Assembly: GCA_963579025.1 (NCBI GenBank)
Contig: CAUZFZ010000202.1
Span: 1-16,461, forward strand
DNA length: 16,461 nucleotides
Source of the DNA: CAUZFZ01 sp963579025
GTDB taxonomy: Bacteria > Planctomycetota > Planctomycetia > Planctomycetales > Planctomycetaceae
Direction of reading: 5' to 3'
Under the pieces are notes generated by a model. The model ran no database searches. It saw only the letters and a list, made by a program, of their open reading frames with translations, and was not told the DNA's origin. The translations under genes and the position numbers were made by a program. Numbering within the stretch: the first letter of the stretch is position 1; each line of letters opens with the position of its first letter. This document shows, piece by piece, positions 12,591 to 16,461 of the stretch.

Positions 12591-15431
12591 ATGGAGTCCT
12601 GGTACAACGTCGTCACGCCGCGGGCTGAAGTGCTGGCCGGTCGGTCGTTCAGTCCGGATGAGTTTGCCATTGCGCTCGAACAGGTCGTGGCGGGGACGGC
12701 TCCGGATGATTACTGCCGTCCGGATCAGTTCTTTGCTCGGACATGCTTCACTCCGGGGCTGACTGAGCAGGCCGGGCTCGTGCTTCGTCGACTGGCCGGT
12801 GAAACTCAGAACACGGCTCCCGTGTTGAGTCTGGTCAGCGGGTTTGGCGGCGGAAAGACGCACACGCTGGCCACGCTGTTTCATCTGGTTCGCGCCGCCG
12901 GAGATATGGCGGCTTTGCCGGGGATGCGCGAGCTGCTTGATGCGACTGGGCTGGATCAGGTTCCGAAAGCGGCGGTGGGTGTGTTCGTGGGCAATGCGTG
13001 GGATCCGGCATCCGGTCGCGAGACTCCGTGGATCGACCTGGCTCGCCAGATTGCCGGGGATGCCGGGGTTGCGGCGCTCGGCTCGGCAACGCTTTCCAGT
13101 CCGCCGGGAACTGATGCACTGGGACGTGTGTTTGAGGCGGCCGGACGACCTGTACTGATCCTGTGTGACGAAGTGATCAACTTCACGGCGCGTCATGAGG
13201 AACTGGCGGAGGGCTTCCTGGCGTTTCTGCACAACCTGACGGTGACGTTGACGGGAACATCGTGCGGTGCCGCCGTCGTCAGTCTGCCGCGGAATGCCGC
13301 GGAGATGACGGAGCGGGATCAGGCATGGCACGATCGAATCACGAAAGTCGTGCGACGCGTCGCGCGCGATCTGATTGGCGGCGATGAGACCGACAATGCA
13401 GAGATCATTCGTCGGAGGCTGTTTGAGGACCTCGGACCAGTGCAGACGCGCCAGCGCGTGGCAGCCGATTATGCCGACTGGTGTCTGGGCAGCCGCGAAC
13501 GGCTGCCGGTCGAGTGGTCTGGCGGCGACAGCTCCCCTGACCGCGAACAGTTGCGTGATGTGCTGATCGATCGTTTCGTGGCGTGCTATCCGTTTCATCC
13601 GGCGACGCTGTCGGTGTTTCGCCGCAAGTGGTCTGGACTGACCCAGTTTCAGCAAACGCGAGGCATGCTGGCGATGTTTGCTCGCTGGATCGCTGAGGCT
13701 TTTGAACGACGCGACGGTCAAGCCCCCTCATCCGGCCTGCGGCCACCTTCTCCCCCTCGGGGGAGAAGGGATGGATCAACTAAGTCACAGGACGTATCCG
13801 AGCCATTGATCACGCTGGGTTCGGCTCCACTGCACGACGCGGAATTCTGCCGCACGATATTTGGTCAACTCGGTACAAACGGGCTCGATGCGGGAGTTGA
13901 GGCGGACATTGTTCGACAAACGAACCAATCGAATTCCGTCACAATTCCCGCACACGCGGAATCGCTGGACGCCGACATTGATGGACCGCTGCAGTCGATT
14001 CACCGCCGCGTTGCCACTGCAATCTGTTTCGAGTCGGCAGGTGGTGTCGGTAGTCAGGTGGCTCGTCTGCCCGAGCTGCGGCTGGCTCTGGGTGAGCCCG
14101 ATCTGGAGACGACAACGATCGACACGGCGGCGTTCGTGCTGGAGGGCGAATCCCATTTCATTCACCAGACTGGACTCGATGGTTACCGACTCTCGACTCG
14201 ACCGAAGATTGACCGACTGGTCAACGAACGCCGAGCGTCACTGAACTACAAACGGGATGTGCGACCAGAGCTGTGTCGGCTGATCAAAGAGGCGTTTCAG
14301 CCGTCGGACGTGCCCCTGGTGTTCTTCCCCGAAGACAGCTCGGCCGTCCCGGATGATCCTCGGCTGACACTGGTGATTGCTGATCCGGATGCCCCATGGA
14401 CCGGGGACGACGAACAGCACGCGCGTCTGGCAGACTGGATGCGATTGCGTGGGGCGTCACCGCGACTGTATCCCGGCGGCCTGTTGTGTTGCTTCCGACG
14501 ACCGGGAACGATTCTGCGGGACCGTATGGAGATCGCACTGGCCTGGCGGATTGTCATGCAGGAGTTAACCAGTGGCGTCATTGGAGCTGAGTTCGAACCG
14601 AGCAGCCTGCAGGACGCGCAGAGCAAACTGGATGACACCGAAACACTGTTGCGTGAGGAAGTCGCCGGTGCGTATCAGGCAGTCGTTCTGTCCGACCATT
14701 CACAGCCCGATCATCTGCAGACGATTGACCTCGGCAGCCGTAATTCAGACTCGGAACAATCGTATTCGGTTGCGCGGCATGTGCTGTCCACGCTGCGCGA
14801 CACCGCGGTGGTGAGTGAGTCGATCTCCGCGCGATTCGTCCAGCGCGTCTGGCCGCCGGTGTTCCGCGAGTCCGGCGTGTGGCCTCTGGCAAGTCTGCGA
14901 CAAAGCTTCTTTGACGGTTCGCTGACACGACTACTTGATGCTCAGGCGTCGCTGCGTCAGTGCATTTGTGCGGGAGTTGCGGCGGGTGAATTCGGACTGG
15001 CCATCGGTTCGCCTGGTGATGATTCGTTTAAGCGCATCTGGCACAACGAACCGTGCCCTGTCGAAGAGATTCAATTCGAAGCTCAGCGTTTTCTGTTGAC
15101 GGCCGAACGTGCGGCGAAATTGAAATCGGTCAAAGATCCGGCCGTTCAATCGGCACCACATTCGGCGGACGATCCGGCGCGAACTAGTTCGACCAATGTT
15201 GCGGGAGAGGTTCCAGGGGAGATTGAGGTCACCGGTTCGATCCCGCCAGGCCAGTGGAACCGAGTTGGGACACGTCTTCTGGCGCGGCTGCATTCGGCGG
15301 GCGAAGTGCGAGTCGACGTTTCGATCCGAGTCGAATCTCCAGGCGATAAGACGAGTGAACTGGTTGAAGACCTGCGGCAGACACTGGAAGAACTTGGACT
15401 GGCGGACTCGGTCGAGGTGCGAAGGCGTTGA
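12591..15431 (+). CDS. DUF499-type P-loop ATPase (946 aa)
   Basis: This is a large AAA-like ATPase of the DUF499 family, which occurs with DNA methyltransferases in modification/defence loci and is related to the PglY/BrxC ATPases of BREX. I start at ATG 12591 (MESWYNVVTPRAEVLAGRSFSPDEFA), the family N-terminus; the frame is open back to 12426 without family-like sequence, and the ribosome site (GGTCGGG) is weak. Walker A is GFGGGKTH (residues 84-91) and Walker B is VLILCDE (188-194); the segment AAVVSLPRN near 229 may be a sensor. The C-terminal WNRVGTRLLARL and LRQTLEELGLADSVEV are typical of the family. An in-frame palindromic insert at residues about 378-394 is unusual. The gene follows hicBA on the same strand and converges on fmt; no methyltransferase partner is in the window. 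Confidence 0.85.
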   Translation: MESWYNVVTPRAEVLAGRSFSPDEFAIALEQVVAGTAPDDYCRPDQFFARTCFTPGLTEQAGLVLRRLAGETQNTAPVLSLVSGFGGGKTHTLATLFHLVRAAGDMAALPGMRELLDATGLDQVPKAAVGVFVGNAWDPASGRETPWIDLARQIAGDAGVAALGSATLSSPPGTDALGRVFEAAGRPVLILCDEVINFTARHEELAEGFLAFLHNLTVTLTGTSCGAAVVSLPRNAAEMTERDQAWHDRITKVVRRVARDLIGGDETDNAEIIRRRLFEDLGPVQTRQRVAADYADWCLGSRERLPVEWSGGDSSPDREQLRDVLIDRFVACYPFHPATLSVFRRKWSGLTQFQQTRGMLAMFARWIAEAFERRDGQAPSSGLRPPSPPRGRRDGSTKSQDVSEPLITLGSAPLHDAEFCRTIFGQLGTNGLDAGVEADIVRQTNQSNSVTIPAHAESLDADIDGPLQSIHRRVATAICFESAGGVGSQVARLPELRLALGEPDLETTTIDTAAFVLEGESHFIHQTGLDGYRLSTRPKIDRLVNERRASLNYKRDVRPELCRLIKEAFQPSDVPLVFFPEDSSAVPDDPRLTLVIADPDAPWTGDDEQHARLADWMRLRGASPRLYPGGLLCCFRRPGTILRDRMEIALAWRIVMQELTSGVIGAEFEPSSLQDAQSKLDDTETLLREEVAGAYQAVVLSDHSQPDHLQTIDLGSRNSDSEQSYSVARHVLSTLRDTAVVSESISARFVQRVWPPVFRESGVWPLASLRQSFFDGSLTRLLDAQASLRQCICAGVAAGEFGLAIGSPGDDSFKRIWHNEPCPVEEIQFEAQRFLLTAERAAKLKSVKDPAVQSAPHSADDPARTSSTNVAGEVPGEIEVTGSIPPGQWNRVGTRLLARLHSAGEVRVDVSIRVESPGDKTSELVEDLRQTLEELGLADSVEVRRR
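13722..13770. repeat. REP-like palindromic element inside the DUF499 gene
   Basis: CCTTCTCCCC (13746-13755), loop CTCG and GGGGAGAAGG (13760-13769) form a perfect 10-bp hairpin. It is preceded by CCCCTCATCC and GGCCTGCGGCC, itself a small palindrome. This CCCTCATCCGG...CTTCTCCC...GGGAGAAGGG pattern is a dispersed intergenic repeat seen in many bacterial genomes. Here it is translated in frame as a Pro/Arg/Ser/Gly-rich stretch. Confidence 0.7.
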
Positions 15432-15445
15432 GCAGACGTCTGTGC

Positions 15446-16393
15446 TCACTGGAAGCAGTCGCCCGGTGAGATCGCGTGTCCGTTCAGGAACTCCGGCGGA
15501 GTCATCGGACGTTTGCCTTCGGGTTGCAGGCTAATGATTTCCAGGGAACCGTCGCCGGTTCTCACAAACAGCTTCTTGCGGTCGACGACTTCCGTAGTCC
15601 CTGGTTCGCCAGAGACATCATGGTCGGTGTGTGCCGTGGCCAGGACCAGCAGTCGGATTTCGCGTCCGTCCTGACAGTGGAGGACCGTCGACGGTTTCGG
15701 CCACGGCTGGACGCCCCGGATGTGGCAGTTCACCAGGTGTGCGGACTTGTGCCAGGGGATTTGACCGTCCGTCTTATTAAGTCTCGGCGCTTTCGTGACG
15801 AGAGTACCGTCCTGCATCAGTGGTTGCGCAGTGCCTGCGGCCAGACCATCGATGACACGTTTCACAAGCGGCACGGCAACGTCTGCGAGACGATCCTGCA
15901 GTTCGCCGTAGGTCTCCCGCGGATCGATCTCGACTTTTTCCACGCCCAGGATCGGTCCCGCGTCCAGCTTCGGTTCGATGCGGAAAATGGTAATCCCGGT
16001 TTCGGACTCACCGCTCATCATTGCGTACTGGATCGGAGCCGCTCCGCGGTACTTTGGCAGCAGCGATGCATGCACGTTGATCGCACCGAGCCGCGGAATA
16101 CCGAGCACTTCGGCCGACAGGATTTGCCCGTAGGCTGCCGTGACGAACAGGTCGGCGTTGAATTCCCGCAGCCGATCCACTGCTTCGGGCGTTCCAGCTT
16201 TGTCGGGCTGGAACACCGCCGTGTCGTGTTCCAGCGCCAGTTCCTTCATGGGGTTGCGATGTCGGTGATGTCCGCGGCCGGTGCGGTCCGGCTGAGTCAG
16301 CAGCCCGACGACCTCGTGCGAGGTCTCGTAGAGACCGCGGAACGTCGGTAATGCAAACGACCCGGTACCAAGCATGACAAGTCGAAGAGACAC
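15446..16393 (-). CDS. fmt: Methionyl-tRNA formyltransferase (315 aa)
   Basis: Fmt transfers a formyl group from 10-formyltetrahydrofolate to the methionine of initiator Met-tRNA in the cytoplasm. The Rossmann-like N-terminus is LRLVMLGTGSFALPTFRGL. The hallmark NVHASLLPKYRGAAPIQYA contains the catalytic Asn106 and His108, and LDAGPI supplies Asp144, close to the Escherichia coli numbering. The C-terminal domain includes IRGVQPWPKPSTVL, the usual GxxPWP-type motif. I choose GTG 16393 (VSLRLVML), with AAGGA ten bases upstream; this gives 315 residues, the usual family length, while ATG 16426 or 16441 would add residues without family character. It converges on the DUF499 gene with 14 bp between the stops. 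The next gene upstream lies beyond the right edge. Confidence 0.97.
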   Translation of the reverse strand: MSLRLVMLGTGSFALPTFRGLYETSHEVVGLLTQPDRTGRGHHRHRNPMKELALEHDTAVFQPDKAGTPEAVDRLREFNADLFVTAAYGQILSAEVLGIPRLGAINVHASLLPKYRGAAPIQYAMMSGESETGITIFRIEPKLDAGPILGVEKVEIDPRETYGELQDRLADVAVPLVKRVIDGLAAGTAQPLMQDGTLVTKAPRLNKTDGQIPWHKSAHLVNCHIRGVQPWPKPSTVLHCQDGREIRLLVLATAHTDHDVSGEPGTTEVVDRKKLFVRTGDGSLEIISLQPEGKRPMTPPEFLNGHAISPGDCFQ

Positions 16394-16461
16394 GTTGAGT
16401 GATTCCTTTCGTGCAGCCGGTTTCATTCGACCCAGCGCCACCGTGAGTTCAAGTCCCGACA

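Noticed and set aside
12549..13721. Open frame of 390 codons on the minus strand
   Set aside because: Antisense shadow of the DUF499 ATPase gene, which has clear Walker motifs on the plus strand.
15430..15447. Bidirectional terminator between the DUF499 gene and fmt
   Set aside because: There is a short palindrome (AGACGTCT with GAGC/GCTC flanks), but the outer arms need a bulge and no T-run follows on either strand.
16394..16461. End of a peptide deformylase gene upstream of fmt
   Set aside because: A frame ending in TGA near 16424 exists, but too few residues are visible to name it.

Overview
The window most likely comes from a planctomycete chromosome. The main grounds are a very large exported protein that opens with the planctomycete LEPR-XLL-type sorting motif (LETMEVRRLLSA), many GTG/TTG starts, moderately high GC, and a divergent planctomycete-style tyrosine recombinase. 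Genus cannot be fixed from the sequence alone.

Layout. Positions 1-3455 (all genes on the minus strand) look like the integrase end of a genomic island: a DDE transposase cut by the left edge (745 to beyond 1), a small unknown gene (1017-1412) and a large tyrosine recombinase (1475-3286). The recombinase lies just downstream of a complete tmRNA gene (ssrA, complement 3456-3810). The 3' end of ssrA is a classic island attachment site. The DNA between the two holds a 35-bp near-perfect palindrome and four direct copies of WATTGGCCAC spaced 44, 22 and 12 bp apart. This is what integrase binding sites or an autoregulatory region would look like. A perfect Shine-Dalgarno sequence puts the recombinase start at GTG 3286, about 150 bp inside the longest reading frame, which leaves this repeat region non-coding.

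Positions 3811-4676 hold no gene I can support; the only notable structure is a perfect 10-bp stem-loop at 3890-3914. From 4677 to 10517 runs one 1946-residue secreted protein: a signal/LEPR-XLL region, then a long array of 75-residue repeats (ten consecutive units with exactly 225-bp spacing), then an Asp/His-rich linker, a G8 domain, and a right-handed beta-helix region resembling the CEMIP/TMEM2/PKHD1 group. It is probably a cell-surface adhesin or polysaccharide-active protein.

Positions 10607-12354 hold small accessory genes: a CxxC-pair protein, a hicB antitoxin whose hicA partner is broken and fused to a DUF2442 domain (minus strand), and an intact hicBA toxin-antitoxin pair (plus strand, divergent). 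Next comes a 946-residue DUF499-type P-loop ATPase (12591-15431), a family tied to DNA-modification and phage-defence loci, here without its usual methyltransferase partner in view. It carries an in-frame REP-like palindrome in its coding sequence. The convergent housekeeping gene fmt (15446-16393, minus) closes the window.

Overall, conserved chromosomal anchors (ssrA, fmt) flank accessory DNA: an island end, a giant surface protein, toxin-antitoxin modules and a defence-type ATPase.
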